From NCBI GenBank assembly GCA_001804815.1, contig MHBI01000001.1, forward strand, positions 31,866 to 95,865: a stretch of DNA of 64,000 nucleotides, written 5' to 3'. The notes below the pieces were generated by a model that saw nothing but the letters and a program-made list of their open reading frames with translations, was not told the origin of the DNA and ran no database searches. Shown here in pieces: positions 18,664-28,141 of this stretch (positions are counted from its first letter, which is position 1; every line of letters begins with the position of its first letter). Position numbers and translations under genes: made by a program. This DNA comes from Lentisphaerae bacterium GWF2_50_93. Lineage in GTDB: Bacteria > Verrucomicrobiota > Lentisphaeria > Victivallales > GWF2-50-93.

Positions 18664-18885
18664 ATGTCGGATGACGCCGTAGATGAAAAATTTATTAGCG
18701 ACATGACCCAGGTCATGCCTAAGTTGTCCCATGATGAGATAAAGACAATTCCTATCGTCTGCCCATGGTGCAACAAGATATACAAGGTCACCAAATGGCA
18801 GGTCTCCAGGGACAAGCGCACCGGCGTTTCGCATGGCATCTGCCCGCAGTGCTACCAAAAGATGAAGAAAAACGGTAGGCTGTGA
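18664..18885 (+). CDS. Small zinc-ribbon protein 1
   Basis: A 73-residue protein; the start is set by GGAGGG seven bases before ATG 18664, although the frame stays open further upstream. Two knuckles, VCPWCNKIYK and HGICPQCYQK, form a four-cysteine zinc ribbon with a VSHGICPxC motif that also occurs appended to signalling proteins. It is paralogous to the next gene (same C-P-W-C-N and C-P-x-C layout and spacing). Function unknown; a small metal-binding or regulatory adaptor is plausible. Confidence 0.7.
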   Translation: MSDDAVDEKFISDMTQVMPKLSHDEIKTIPIVCPWCNKIYKVTKWQVSRDKRTGVSHGICPQCYQKMKKNGRL

Positions 18886-18923
18886 TAAATTCAATCAATG
18901 ACATTTCATAAGGAACTTGACAT

Positions 18924-19148
18924 ATGGCTGAGCCAGATAATGCAGAAACGACACAGAGAATCCACAGGGACGCCCTCAACATCAAGGAAATAAAGAAGAT
19001 CCCAGTGGTCTGCCCCTGGTGCAACCAGGTTTTCACCCTTGCCGGCTGCGAGGTCGGCAAAGGGGAGAAAACCGAGGTCTCTCACAAGATCTGCCCGAAA
19101 TGCCTCAGGAAGGTCAAAAATTCCGGGGAACCTGATTCTTCTAAGTAG
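18924..19148 (+). CDS. Small zinc-ribbon protein 2
   Basis: A 74-residue tandem paralogue of the preceding protein, 38 bases downstream, with AAGGAAC before its ATG. Knuckles VCPWCNQVFT and HKICPKCLRK again give a four-cysteine ribbon; the core IPVVCPWCN versus IPIVCPWCN is nearly identical, while the N-termini differ. The pair is likely co-transcribed and arose by duplication. Function unknown. Confidence 0.7.
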   Translation: MAEPDNAETTQRIHRDALNIKEIKKIPVVCPWCNQVFTLAGCEVGKGEKTEVSHKICPKCLRKVKNSGEPDSSK

Positions 19149-19487
19149 GTACGGGCTTCAGCCTGTCCCATTCTTAGATTAAGATGCTACATGCCCCCTT
19201 CGACAAGCTCAGGACAGGAAAGCACGTACCTGCTTAACGCGCAAACATGCGCTACTGCTACAAACAAAATACGCACGTCATTACCTAGGTCTGAGAAACT
19301 TCTGCTGGGGTTAAACTTCCCTGCTAGGAGGATGAAAAACACCTCGTGCCGGTTTCGGTCCCGATGTTCATCTGGATGAACATCCACCGGCATACTTGCT
19401 TGCCATATTTCATAGGTTCCCTGATTGCCGGGTTTAAAACTGTGGAAAACCGCCTATTTTATCCCATGACAAAGGGAGTTGCAGGAA
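19149..19487. repeat. Intergenic palindromic repeats before the DUF58 gene
   Basis: Contains GTAGGTACGGGCTTCAGCC-type repeats, a REP-like unit CGCGCAAACATGCGCTACTG (19238-19261) and a degenerate GCCGGTTTCGG...CCGGCATACTTG cruciform half (about 19345-19400). No gene is visible. Confidence 0.5.
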
Positions 19488-20831
19488 ATGAGGCGGATCA
19501 CATCGTTCTACAAGGATTTCAGGAGGCGTTTCTATGACGGCCCCGACTGGATCGAGCTGCCGTCGTATGTGAGGAATTCCTCCTACCGGTCGCCGACGCT
19601 CCTCCTTGTCGCCTGGGCCTACGCATTCTACACTTTGTTCCTGACCGTGCCTGGACGTATCATCATCGCCATAAGCTTCCTCATAGTCTCATACAGCCTT
19701 ACGCTCCTCCAGAACCCGATCAGGATTCTCGCCTTCTCGCTTCTTGCGATATTCGCAACCGACTTCATAATAGGATTCCTCCTGAAGCCCCGTTTGAGGA
19801 TACGCCGCGAAATTCCTGTCAGGGTGAGGGCAGGATGTCCTGTCAGGGTGGATTATTATGTGAAGAACCTCAGGTCGATTCCGACGTGGAATATCAATCT
19901 CGACAACCATACGCCGAGTTCTTCGATAAAGCATTCCGACAATCCTGCGACCGCGGAATATATCGCGGCCGGCGCCGAGGTCAACCTCAGCACGTTCCTG
20001 ATATCTGAAAGGCGCGGCGTCTACAATCTTCCTGCGACTATCGCGGATTCCACATTCCCTTTCGGGGTCTTCAGATGGACATCGCACGGGCATGACATAC
20101 AGCGGCTCCTCATCTATCCCGACTACAGGAGCCTGAATTCCGTTGGGCTGCCTGTCGGACAGAGATACCAGAGGAACGCGATCGCGAGGATATCGAAGGT
20201 AGGCGAGTCAATGGAGTTCCTAGGCTGCCGCGAATTCCGCACTGGCGACAATCCAAGGCACATACACTGGCCGAGCACGGCCCGTACGGGCGCACTTGTC
20301 GTACGCGAATTCCAGGAGGAATATCTTTCCAGGATGGCGCTGATTGTCGACACGTCCGCCAGAGTTCCTAGTGCCCTAAGACGTTTCTTTACTATGAAGG
20401 AACATGCCCATACTGATCTTGAGGCTGCTCTTTCGCTGTCTGCTGCGGTTTCGGAGCATCTTCTGAAAGGGGATTTCGTCGTCGATATTTTCGCTGCGGG
20501 TCCGGAAGTCTACCATCTGAAGACCGGACGGAGCCTGGCTCAGTTTGAAAACATCCTCGACATACTTGCGTGCATAGATCCGTGTTCCGGGGAATGTTTC
20601 GGGGCGCTCAGGCCCGAAGTCCTCAACGAGATCGCGAGCATAGGCAGCGTGATCCTCATACTCCTGAAATGGGATGGGACGAGGGAGCGGCTGGTCAGCC
20701 AGCTGGCCGAATCCGGAACCGTGGTCAAGACGATCATCGTATACGACAAGGTTGCCCCGCAGAATGCGCCGCATGATGCAGTAATCATCAACTGTGCGGA
20801 CATACTGGCTGGGAATGTGAAGGATATATAA
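19488..20831 (+). CDS. DUF58 (vWA-like) membrane-anchored protein
   Basis: A 447-residue protein. ATG 19488 (MRRITSFYKDF) is chosen because AGGGAG lies nine bases upstream; an in-frame TTG at 19479 is too close to that site. Two N-terminal hydrophobic helices (about 45-105) precede a soluble domain with the DUF58 signature RTGDNPRHIHWPSTARTG (about 250-270). DUF58 proteins are usually encoded with a MoxR AAA+ ATPase and a transglutaminase membrane protein. The transglutaminase partner follows here, but no MoxR gene is in the window. Confidence 0.85.
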   Translation: MRRITSFYKDFRRRFYDGPDWIELPSYVRNSSYRSPTLLLVAWAYAFYTLFLTVPGRIIIAISFLIVSYSLTLLQNPIRILAFSLLAIFATDFIIGFLLKPRLRIRREIPVRVRAGCPVRVDYYVKNLRSIPTWNINLDNHTPSSSIKHSDNPATAEYIAAGAEVNLSTFLISERRGVYNLPATIADSTFPFGVFRWTSHGHDIQRLLIYPDYRSLNSVGLPVGQRYQRNAIARISKVGESMEFLGCREFRTGDNPRHIHWPSTARTGALVVREFQEEYLSRMALIVDTSARVPSALRRFFTMKEHAHTDLEAALSLSAAVSEHLLKGDFVVDIFAAGPEVYHLKTGRSLAQFENILDILACIDPCSGECFGALRPEVLNEIASIGSVILILLKWDGTRERLVSQLAESGTVVKTIIVYDKVAPQNAPHDAVIINCADILAGNVKDI

Positions 20832-20891
20832 AATCCAGGACTGGATTTTATAAACTATGAATAATATGGAATATTTTAAACAAAGTATGGA

Positions 20892-20966
20892 AAAGAACAT
20901 GCCTTGCGGCATTGACTACAAACAATTTTCAATTCGTTCGTAGTTAAGCCCGCAAGGGCTGTTCTT
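20892..20966. repeat. BIME-like element B
   Basis: Between the DUF58 and transglutaminase genes. Left hairpin ATGCCTTGCGGCAT followed by TGACTAC; right CGTAGTTA followed by hairpin AGCCCGCAAGGGCT; ends GAACA/TGTTCTT. The same plan as element A, with GTAG tetranucleotides on the inner sides. Confidence 0.7.
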
Positions 20967-21001
20967 GGATTTGTTTTTCTTTGAAAAATGGAAACGTGAA
21001 C

Positions 21002-23158
21002 ATGTTTGAAACACAAAATGGTCATGGGAAAAAAGTCCTGAAGAAGGACAGGCTGTTCGTCTTCCTGGCGGCTGGCATGGTGCTGCCTGCGGCTTTCCTG
21101 CTTTCGGCCACGCTGAACCTGCCGCATGTCCTGATAATATGTATTGTAGGGCTTGTGATCTCCTTGATCTTCGGACGTGCCCTGAAGTTCACCGACCGTT
21201 CCGTGATATACAGCATCGTGCTTTCGCTGGTGATGGCGGTCATCCTGGATCTTGCGTTTCCAGTCGACAAGAACAGGTTCATCCTCCTGGGCGACATTTT
21301 CTCCACGAACATCACGGCCCCGTTCCTTCTTTACATGGCCGTGCTCATCACATTCTTCGAGTTCAACGCATACAGCACGGGGGTGGCCGCGTCATTTTCC
21401 ATATTCTCGATCATGCTGGGCAGCGATGTGACTCTCAACACCCAGCAGAGCGAAGGGCTTCTCTTCTTCGCCTCATACACGAGGAATTTCAACCATATCT
21501 TCGCAGTGACGATAATCATCGAAATCATATTCATACTCCTGGCCCTGCAGCCCAGGCGGCTCCTTTTCACAAGCGCATCCGGAAGATGGGAGAAGAGGTT
21601 CGTACTGGTCTTTGCACTCGTATTCGCCGTTTTCCTCGGAATAAGCGGATACATGCTTTTCAGGACATACGAGGAGGATTTCAGGAGGCTGGAGAATATT
21701 TTCCTGAGGGCGGGAATGAGGCGCTACGCCCAGTCGCATTACTTTGTATTCAACAGGGAGGTCAACCTGAACCGGCTCCTGAGCCCCCAGCTGGAAGCCA
21801 ACAGGAATGTGGTCGTGCTGCGCGCGGAATCGAGGTTTGCGCCCGGATACCTCAGAGGCAGGGCGTATACCAGATACCGTGACGGCAAATGGACCAATCC
21901 CGAACAGACGTTCCAGAAAATGTCGTTCACCCAGTATGAAGGAGTCGTAGCCATCAAGAGCTTCTTCTACAAGGGCGGCGAGAACCCCTCCAACAACAAT
22001 GTCACCATCTATCCGACAAGGCGTTTCTCGAGCGATGTGCTGCTGGTGCCAGGAAATGCAAACCGCTTCGATCTGGTCGCCGACCGCCTCAATTTCTCCT
22101 CTGATGGAGTGCTGATACCTGAAGAATGGCAGAAGGACGGCGGGTATACCGCCTTCTGTCCTAAGGCCGGGCAGGACAGCGCATATCAGGAACCGGCGGA
22201 TGCGGACGATACGACCCTTCTCAATGTCCCGAAAGATATTTCCAAGGACGTCTCAGGGATATTGTCCGGCATAATTCCCGATGAGGAACTTTCCGCTTCC
22301 GATGCACTTCAGAAGATCATGAAATATTTTTCGGACAATTACAGCTACACAACCGATATCAAGGAGCCTCCCGCCGGCGTGGATCCGGTCGTGGATTTCA
22401 TGATGAACACCAGGAACGGGCACTGCGAACTTTTCGCCACCGCCGTCACCATGCTCCTAAGGAAACAGGGGATTCCGGCAAGATACGTGACAGGATTCAT
22501 CTGCGAGGAGCTCCATCCGTCAAAGCGCTATTATGTCGCCAGGCTTGGCAACGCCCACGCCTGGGTCGAAGCATATCTCAAGGAAGTGAATTCATGGGTT
22601 CTCGTCGAGGTCACCCCGCCTTCCGGGATACCGGGCAGCGCCGAGTCCAAGATGGGGTTCTGGGAGAACTGGACCGACAGGTTCAAGGAGATGCTCCAGT
22701 CCGCATTGTCCGATCTGCGCAGGGGTAATTTCGCAAAGGCGGTGGTGGACATATTCTCCGCGCTGGGCATTGCGATAAAGGATTTCCTGTGGGATCCTGT
22801 CAGGGGACCGGCATTTGTCCTCCTGACAGTTGCGGTAGTCATTTTCTATATGCGCAGGCGGAACAGGATACTGATCCTCAGGGCGGAAGTGGATCCGAAG
22901 ACCGCAGTGATCCGGAACGAATACCTGAGGCTTGAAAGATTCATGAAGCGGAGGTACGGGATTTCGAGGAAATCCGGCATGACGATAAACGAATGGATAG
23001 GGAGTTTTCCAGTTCCCGACGGGAATCTTGCGAAATTCGCAGAGGTGGCGAGGAAATACATGGACATGAGATTCCGCCAGACCCGCCCGTCCGACACTGA
23101 AATTTCAGAATTTCTTAAAATATCCAGGGAATTCAAAAAGAACAGCAGGAGAACATGA
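21002..23158 (+). CDS. Transglutaminase-like membrane protein (TgpA/DUF3488 type)
   Basis: A 718-residue protein from ATG 21002 (an in-frame TTG at 20981 is an alternative). Six or so N-terminal transmembrane helices (about 15-235), a periplasmic transglutaminase core (catalytic Cys in RNGHCELFATAV about residue 478, His in GNAHAWVEAYL about 520), one further transmembrane helix (about 605) and a cytoplasmic C-terminal DUF4129-like tail. The third catalytic position lies in VLVEVTPPSG, where relatives usually have Asp (DPT/DVTP); Glu here is notable. It pairs with DUF58 upstream and overlaps recX by four bases. Confidence 0.85.
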   Translation: MFETQNGHGKKVLKKDRLFVFLAAGMVLPAAFLLSATLNLPHVLIICIVGLVISLIFGRALKFTDRSVIYSIVLSLVMAVILDLAFPVDKNRFILLGDIFSTNITAPFLLYMAVLITFFEFNAYSTGVAASFSIFSIMLGSDVTLNTQQSEGLLFFASYTRNFNHIFAVTIIIEIIFILLALQPRRLLFTSASGRWEKRFVLVFALVFAVFLGISGYMLFRTYEEDFRRLENIFLRAGMRRYAQSHYFVFNREVNLNRLLSPQLEANRNVVVLRAESRFAPGYLRGRAYTRYRDGKWTNPEQTFQKMSFTQYEGVVAIKSFFYKGGENPSNNNVTIYPTRRFSSDVLLVPGNANRFDLVADRLNFSSDGVLIPEEWQKDGGYTAFCPKAGQDSAYQEPADADDTTLLNVPKDISKDVSGILSGIIPDEELSASDALQKIMKYFSDNYSYTTDIKEPPAGVDPVVDFMMNTRNGHCELFATAVTMLLRKQGIPARYVTGFICEELHPSKRYYVARLGNAHAWVEAYLKEVNSWVLVEVTPPSGIPGSAESKMGFWENWTDRFKEMLQSALSDLRRGNFAKAVVDIFSALGIAIKDFLWDPVRGPAFVLLTVAVVIFYMRRRNRILILRAEVDPKTAVIRNEYLRLERFMKRRYGISRKSGMTINEWIGSFPVPDGNLAKFAEVARKYMDMRFRQTRPSDTEISEFLKISREFKKNSRRT

Positions 23159-23643
23159 GACAGGACGACAAGGATCCATTCCAGAAGGCGTATGAAACGT
23201 CAGGCAGGCTTCTTTCGAGGAGGCCTCATTCCGTGCATGAGCTTACCGCAAAACTCAGACAGCGCGAATTTCCAAGGGAAGTGATCGATGAGACCATTTC
23301 GAAGCTGAAGTCATGCGGGTTCCTTGACGACGCCAGGTTCGCCGGAGCTTATTTCGAGGAGCTCAAGGCGAAGGGATTCGGCGTCAGGCGGATCAGGCTT
23401 GCGATGAAAAAGCGCGGAATAGGCGATGAGCTTCTGTCGGAACTGCTCAGCGAGCGGGTTTCCGAAGACGAGGAGCTTGAAGGTGCAGTGGCCCTGCTGC
23501 TGAAACGCAAACTGCATTTCGCCAGGGAGTCCGACAGGCTGAAAAGAAGGATGAAAATGTTCAGGTACCTTGCATCGAGGGGGTTCCAGTCGTCTGTTAT
23601 AAGCAGGGCGGTCGGGAAATACAATGAATCGGAGAACCGGTGA
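23155..23643 (+). CDS. recX: RecX-family regulatory protein
   Basis: A 162-residue, all-helical protein with RecX repeats: LLSRRPHSVHELTAKL near the N-terminus, ETISKLKSCGFLDDARFA and a C-terminal RYLASRGFQSSVISRAV. RecX binds RecA filaments and limits their activity. ATG overlaps the TGA of the transglutaminase gene (ATGA), so it is translationally coupled. recA is not in the window. Confidence 0.9.
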   Translation: MRQDDKDPFQKAYETSGRLLSRRPHSVHELTAKLRQREFPREVIDETISKLKSCGFLDDARFAGAYFEELKAKGFGVRRIRLAMKKRGIGDELLSELLSERVSEDEELEGAVALLLKRKLHFARESDRLKRRMKMFRYLASRGFQSSVISRAVGKYNESENR

Positions 23644-23655
23644 GTTGTTGGAATT

Positions 23656-23714
23656 AAGTATGGCGGTTTCGCCGAAACCGCCTCCGAGCCAGTTTCGGCG
23701 AAACTGGCATACTG
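23656..23714. repeat. Cruciform repeat AAGTATGG...CATACTGG, copy 1
   Basis: Two adjacent hairpins (GGCGGTTTCGCCGAAACCGCC and CCAGTTTCGGCGAAACTGG) lie inside an outer AGTATG/CATACT pair. Further copies are at 48239-48295 and 58413-58471. The first stem becomes GGCTCTTTCGCCGAAAGAGCC at 48 kb, with paired changes on both sides. Confidence 0.7.
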
Positions 23715-23800
23715 GCTTCGCCGTGGCAAGCAGACGTGTAAAGTGACAAATTTAAATTAGGACCTGCAGTTGAAGTTCGATGTTCAGTAATTTAAAAATA

Positions 23801-24787
23801 ATGAAAAACCTACACATATCGAAACTGCATTCGGGCGGGCTGATAACTAATTATTTCTGCTCGTCGAAGTGCAGGCACTGTCTTTACGGGTGCGGTCCCG
23901 AATGGGAGAAAAGGTACATCGAGCAGGCACAAGTGGAGAAGAATCTTTTAAAGGTAAAGTCTCTCGGCTGCACTTCCGTGCATATCGGCGGCGGCGAACC
24001 TTTCCTTCGGCCGGAAGCGCTGAGCGAGGTGCTGAGAGTCGCGCGCAAGGTTGGAGTTTCGGTTGAATATGTCGAGACCAACTCCTCCTGGTACAAGGAC
24101 GAGAATGAAGCCTGCGGGCTGCTGGACAAGCTTAAGAGCGAAGGGCTGGATACAATTCTGGTCTCAGTCAGTCCCTTCCATAATGAATTCATACCGTTCA
24201 AGAAGATAAAGGGCGTGATAAACGCTTGCCGCATCACGGGCGTGAACATTTTTCCATGGCTCAAGTCATTCGTGCCGGAGACCGGTTCCTTCGATGAGAA
24301 CAAGACCCATTCGCTGGATGAGTACGAGAAGAGGTTCGGTGACAAATATGTGATAGAGCTGATTTCGAGATACGGTCTGACGATGCGTGGGCGCGCGCTC
24401 AAGACTTATGCGGGAAAGCTCAACAGGCGTTCGGTCGAGGAGATACTGAAGGCGAACGATTCAGGCTGCTATGAGCTTGCGGACATATCGCATTTCCATG
24501 TGGATCTTTTCGGGAACTACATTCCGGGCCTGTGCACAGGGCTTTCGATCGCCGTGGATGATCTTGGAAGCCAGCTCGAAATGCGGGAATATCCGATCTT
24601 GAACATGCTGTATGACAGGGGGATAAACGCCTTCCTTGAATTTGCCGTCTCAAACTATGGATTCCAGCCTGCGGACGAATATCTTTCCAAATGCGAACTG
24701 TGTTTTGAAATAAGGAGGCATCTTGTGCTCAAGCGCAGGATAAGCTCCAAGGAACTCCAGCCGGTGGAATTCTATTCCAACGTGTGA
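23801..24787 (+). CDS. Radical SAM protein
   Basis: A 328-residue protein with the radical SAM cluster motif CSSKCRHC (C-x3-C-x2-C, near residue 19) and the GGEP-like VHIGGGEPFLRPE near residue 64. A C-terminal pair CELCFEIRRHL (near residue 303) may ligate an auxiliary cluster. The ATG at 23801 is preferred over 23780, because the latter lies in a dispersed TTCGATGTTC-type intergenic repeat; neither has a strong ribosome site. The reaction and substrate are not recognisable; no peptide-precursor gene is adjacent. Confidence 0.85.
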   Translation: MKNLHISKLHSGGLITNYFCSSKCRHCLYGCGPEWEKRYIEQAQVEKNLLKVKSLGCTSVHIGGGEPFLRPEALSEVLRVARKVGVSVEYVETNSSWYKDENEACGLLDKLKSEGLDTILVSVSPFHNEFIPFKKIKGVINACRITGVNIFPWLKSFVPETGSFDENKTHSLDEYEKRFGDKYVIELISRYGLTMRGRALKTYAGKLNRRSVEEILKANDSGCYELADISHFHVDLFGNYIPGLCTGLSIAVDDLGSQLEMREYPILNMLYDRGINAFLEFAVSNYGFQPADEYLSKCELCFEIRRHLVLKRRISSKELQPVEFYSNV

Positions 24788-24862
24788 ATAAATTGTATTT
24801 CCTTGGGAAAAGAAGTATTTTATCACAAATGACAAATAAAATTTCATATTAAGAGGTTTTCC

Positions 24863-26143
24863 ATGAGAATTCTTGTGATAGGAAGCGGCGGAAGGGAGCA
24901 TGCGCTCTGCTGGAAGCTCGCCCAGAGCCCGAAGGCCGAGAAGGTCTACTGCGCGCCGGGCAACGTCGGAATTGCGAAAGTCGCAGAATGCCTCGACATA
25001 AATATAAATGAGACTGACAGGCTTCTGCAGTTCGCAAAGGAAAACCATATAAATCTTACAGTTGTAGGCCCCGAGGCCCCTCTCTGTGACGGGCTGGTGG
25101 ACGCCTTCAGGAAGGAGGGGCTGATAATTTTCGGACCCGACAAGTCGTCAGCCAGGCTCGAAGGCAGCAAGTCCTTTGCGAAGATGTTCATGATGAAACA
25201 TGGAATTCCTACGGCCTCATCAATGGCATTTACAGAAGCGGAGCCGGCCACGCATTACCTGAAGGACAAGTTTTCTGTGCCTTGCCCTGGGATTGTCATC
25301 AAGGCGGACGGGCTTGCGGCAGGCAAAGGCGTAATCCTGGCCTATAATCTCAAGGATGCGCTCAATGCCCTGGACCAGTGTTTCGGTGGATCTTTCGGCG
25401 ATGCCGGCAGGAAAGTGCTGATAGAGGAACTTCTCATAGGCGAAGAGGCATCGATACTCGCGCTCACTGATGGAAACACGATAATCCCGCTCGCAACGTC
25501 GCAGGATCACAAGAGGGCTGGCGAAAGGGATACCGGTCCGAACACCGGAGGCATGGGCGCTTATTCTCCCGCGCCGGTTGTCACACCGGACCTGTTCAAG
25601 GAGATCGACGAGAAGGTGCTGAAAAGATTCCTGAAGGGGATACAGACCGACAAGCTTTATTACCGCGGAATCATATATGCCGGAGTGATGGTTACGGCAG
25701 CCGGTCCCAAAGTGCTCGAGTTCAATGTCAGATTCGGCGATCCTGAGACCCAGGCTGTCCTGATGCGGATGAAATCGGATCTTGCCGATGTCATGATCAA
25801 GACTGCGATGGGCAGGCTCAGCGAGGTCATTCTCGAATGGACCGACGAGCCTGCAGTCTGTGTTGTCATGGCTTCAGGCGGTTATCCCGAAGCCTACAAG
25901 AAGGGATTCCCGATAAGCGGCCTGGAAGATGCCGAGGATGAAGGTGCGGTCGTCTTCCATGCAGGCACTGCGCTCAAGGACGGGAAAGTCGTGAACAACG
26001 GCGGACGCGTGCTGGGAGTGACCGCCAAAGGCGCGGATATCAAGGCCGCGATAGACAACGCATACAAGGCCGTGAAGGAGATATACTGGCTGGACTGCTT
26101 CTTCAGAAATGACATCGGACGCAGGGCGCTTGAAAGGAAATAA
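24863..26143 (+). CDS. purD: Phosphoribosylamine--glycine ligase
   Basis: A 426-residue ATP-grasp enzyme, full length for GARS. The N-terminal MRILVIGSGGREHALCWKL is diagnostic; PDKSSARLEGSKSFAK, the ADGLAAGKGV lid, DTGPNTGGMGAYSPAP and the metal-binding EFNVRFGDPETQ all match PurD. It makes glycinamide ribonucleotide in purine synthesis. No other pur gene is adjacent. It ends in a hairpin shared with the convergent kup gene. Confidence 0.97.
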   Translation: MRILVIGSGGREHALCWKLAQSPKAEKVYCAPGNVGIAKVAECLDININETDRLLQFAKENHINLTVVGPEAPLCDGLVDAFRKEGLIIFGPDKSSARLEGSKSFAKMFMMKHGIPTASSMAFTEAEPATHYLKDKFSVPCPGIVIKADGLAAGKGVILAYNLKDALNALDQCFGGSFGDAGRKVLIEELLIGEEASILALTDGNTIIPLATSQDHKRAGERDTGPNTGGMGAYSPAPVVTPDLFKEIDEKVLKRFLKGIQTDKLYYRGIIYAGVMVTAAGPKVLEFNVRFGDPETQAVLMRMKSDLADVMIKTAMGRLSEVILEWTDEPAVCVVMASGGYPEAYKKGFPISGLEDAEDEGAVVFHAGTALKDGKVVNNGGRVLGVTAKGADIKAAIDNAYKAVKEIYWLDCFFRNDIGRRALERK

Positions 26144-26172
26144 TTTTTCAAACGGATACGTTCGAAAAATTA
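26141..26172. terminator. Bidirectional terminator spanning both stop codons (purD/kup)
   Basis: TAATTTTTC (26141-26149) and GAAAAATTA (26164-26172) are perfect inverted 9-base arms; the inner stem AACG-GATA-CGTT completes the hairpin. The outermost TAA/TTA are the stop codons of the two convergent genes, so one hairpin serves both. Confidence 0.75.
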
Positions 26173-28065
26173 TATTTCGATCTGCAGGCCGAGCTCTATC
26201 ACGCGGCCGGGGGGGATCTTGTAGAACTTGCTGGCGTCGAATGAATTCTTGGACATGAAGGAGAATATCCTTTTCTGGAGGCTGGACAAATATGCTCCGG
26301 GTGTGACAATGAGGGTTTCCCTGCCGAGGAAGAAGGTGGTCTTCATCGGGTCGAAGTTGATATTGTGATGGCTTAAGTTCTTCAATGCTTCCGGTATGTT
26401 CGGATCTTCGCTGAATCCATATTTCAAGACGATGCGGTAGAGGCCGCAGCCCAGTTCGGTCATTTCGGACCTCTTGTCGTTTGGAACAAACGGGATGTCC
26501 TCATTTATCACCGACATCAGGACTGTTGTGTCGTGAAGGATCTTGTTATGTTTGAAATTGTGGAGCAGGGTCCTTGGTATGCCCGATGAATTGCCGCTGA
26601 GGAAGACGGCCGTTCCCGAGACCCTGAGCGGCTTGCTCGCCTGGATGTCCGTGATGAATATGTCGACCGGCAGCGACTGCGACTCCATCCTCTTGCGAAG
26701 GACCGCCCTGTTGTGCTTCCATGTCATCATCAGCAGGTAGACGACCGCCGCGATGAGCACCGGTATCCATCCGCCGTATTTGATCTTCAGGATGCACGAC
26801 AGGAAAAATGCGAAATTCGCAAGGATGAAGAATGTTGCGACGGGCACTAATATCCCGAGATGCACCTGCCAGATCTTCCTGGCGATGAAGAGGGCGAGTA
26901 TGGTTGTCAGCAGCATTGTTCCTGAAACCGCTACGCCGTATGCGCCTGCGAGGTTGCCCGAGTTCTTGAAGCCCAGTATCAGCGCCGAGGTGCCCAGGAA
27001 AAGCGCGACGTTGACGGCGGGAAGATAGACTTGTCCGATCTCAAGCGATGATGTGTGGATTATGTGCAGGCGCGGGCTGAATCCAAGCTGGATCGCCTGC
27101 CTTGTGAGGGAGAAGGCGCCTGAAATGACGGCCTGCGACGCGATGATGGTTGCGATTGTCGCCAGCACGACCATCGGATAGAGGAGGAGTTCGGGTACGA
27201 TCCTGTAAAACAGGTTTTCCGACATCGTAGGATTGTCCAGCAGATATGCGCCCTGTCCGAAGTAGTTCAGAAGAAGGCATGGCAGGACGACCAAAAACCA
27301 GCCCTGTCTGATAGGTTTTTTCCCGAAATGTCCCATGTCGGCGTAAAGGACTTCACCGCCGGTGATGGCCAGCACGACAGTTCCAAGGACTACGAATCCC
27401 TGATAATGGTTGTCCAGGAAGATATTGACTGCGTGGACGGGGTTGATTGCTCCGATGATGCCGGGTCTCCTCAAGATTGCCGCAATACCGAGGAGGCCGA
27501 TTACCGCGAACCATACAAGGAGGACGGGGCCGAAGATGGAGCCTATCTTGGAAGTCCCTTTCCGCTGCACCAGGAAAAGGCCTGTGAGTATCGCAAGGGA
27601 AATGTAGATGATGTAGGGCTGGAAGCGGTCTGTCGCCACGTTGAGACCTTCCACGGCGCTGAGGACTGAGATTGAAGGGGTGATGATTCCGTCTCCGTAG
27701 AGCAGGGCGGCCCCGATTATCCCGATTATGGTCAGGACTATCGTCCAGTTCTTGCCATAGTTCTTCTCTCGCTGGACCAATGCCATCAATGCGAGTATTC
27801 CGCCTTCGCCTTTGTTGTCGGCGTTCAGGAGGAACATCAGGTATTTCACGGAGATTATGAGTATGAGGGACCAGAATATGAGTGAAAGGATCCCAAGGAT
27901 GTTATCCGGGGATGCGGGCACGCCGTGGGTTCCCGCGAAACATTCCCTGAATGCATAAAGGGGGCTGGTTCCGATATCCCCGTAGACGATACCGATTGCG
28001 CTCAGGGCGAGCAGATATACATTCCGCTTCACGCTGTCAGTCCCAGTTTTTCCAGTATCGGCCAT
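26170..28065 (-). CDS. kup: KUP-family potassium uptake protein
   Basis: A 631-residue inner-membrane K+/H+ symporter with about 12 transmembrane helices. The N-terminal LLALSAIGIVYGDIGTSPLYAFRE is the KUP signature, and VYGDIGTSPLY, GDGIITPSISVLSAVEGL and the C-terminal cytoplasmic tail are in order. ATG 28065 (MADTGKTG) is chosen because GGGGG lies just upstream; an ATG nine codons earlier lacks a ribosome site. It is convergent with purD and divergent from adk. Confidence 0.95.
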   Translation of the reverse strand: MADTGKTGTDSVKRNVYLLALSAIGIVYGDIGTSPLYAFRECFAGTHGVPASPDNILGILSLIFWSLILIISVKYLMFLLNADNKGEGGILALMALVQREKNYGKNWTIVLTIIGIIGAALLYGDGIITPSISVLSAVEGLNVATDRFQPYIIYISLAILTGLFLVQRKGTSKIGSIFGPVLLVWFAVIGLLGIAAILRRPGIIGAINPVHAVNIFLDNHYQGFVVLGTVVLAITGGEVLYADMGHFGKKPIRQGWFLVVLPCLLLNYFGQGAYLLDNPTMSENLFYRIVPELLLYPMVVLATIATIIASQAVISGAFSLTRQAIQLGFSPRLHIIHTSSLEIGQVYLPAVNVALFLGTSALILGFKNSGNLAGAYGVAVSGTMLLTTILALFIARKIWQVHLGILVPVATFFILANFAFFLSCILKIKYGGWIPVLIAAVVYLLMMTWKHNRAVLRKRMESQSLPVDIFITDIQASKPLRVSGTAVFLSGNSSGIPRTLLHNFKHNKILHDTTVLMSVINEDIPFVPNDKRSEMTELGCGLYRIVLKYGFSEDPNIPEALKNLSHHNINFDPMKTTFFLGRETLIVTPGAYLSSLQKRIFSFMSKNSFDASKFYKIPPGRVIELGLQIEI

Positions 28066-28141
28066 TGAACCCCCGTAATTATCCAAGTGCAAAAGGTATA
28101 ATTTAGATGATGATTGGTGGAAATCAATAGGAGTGTAGATG

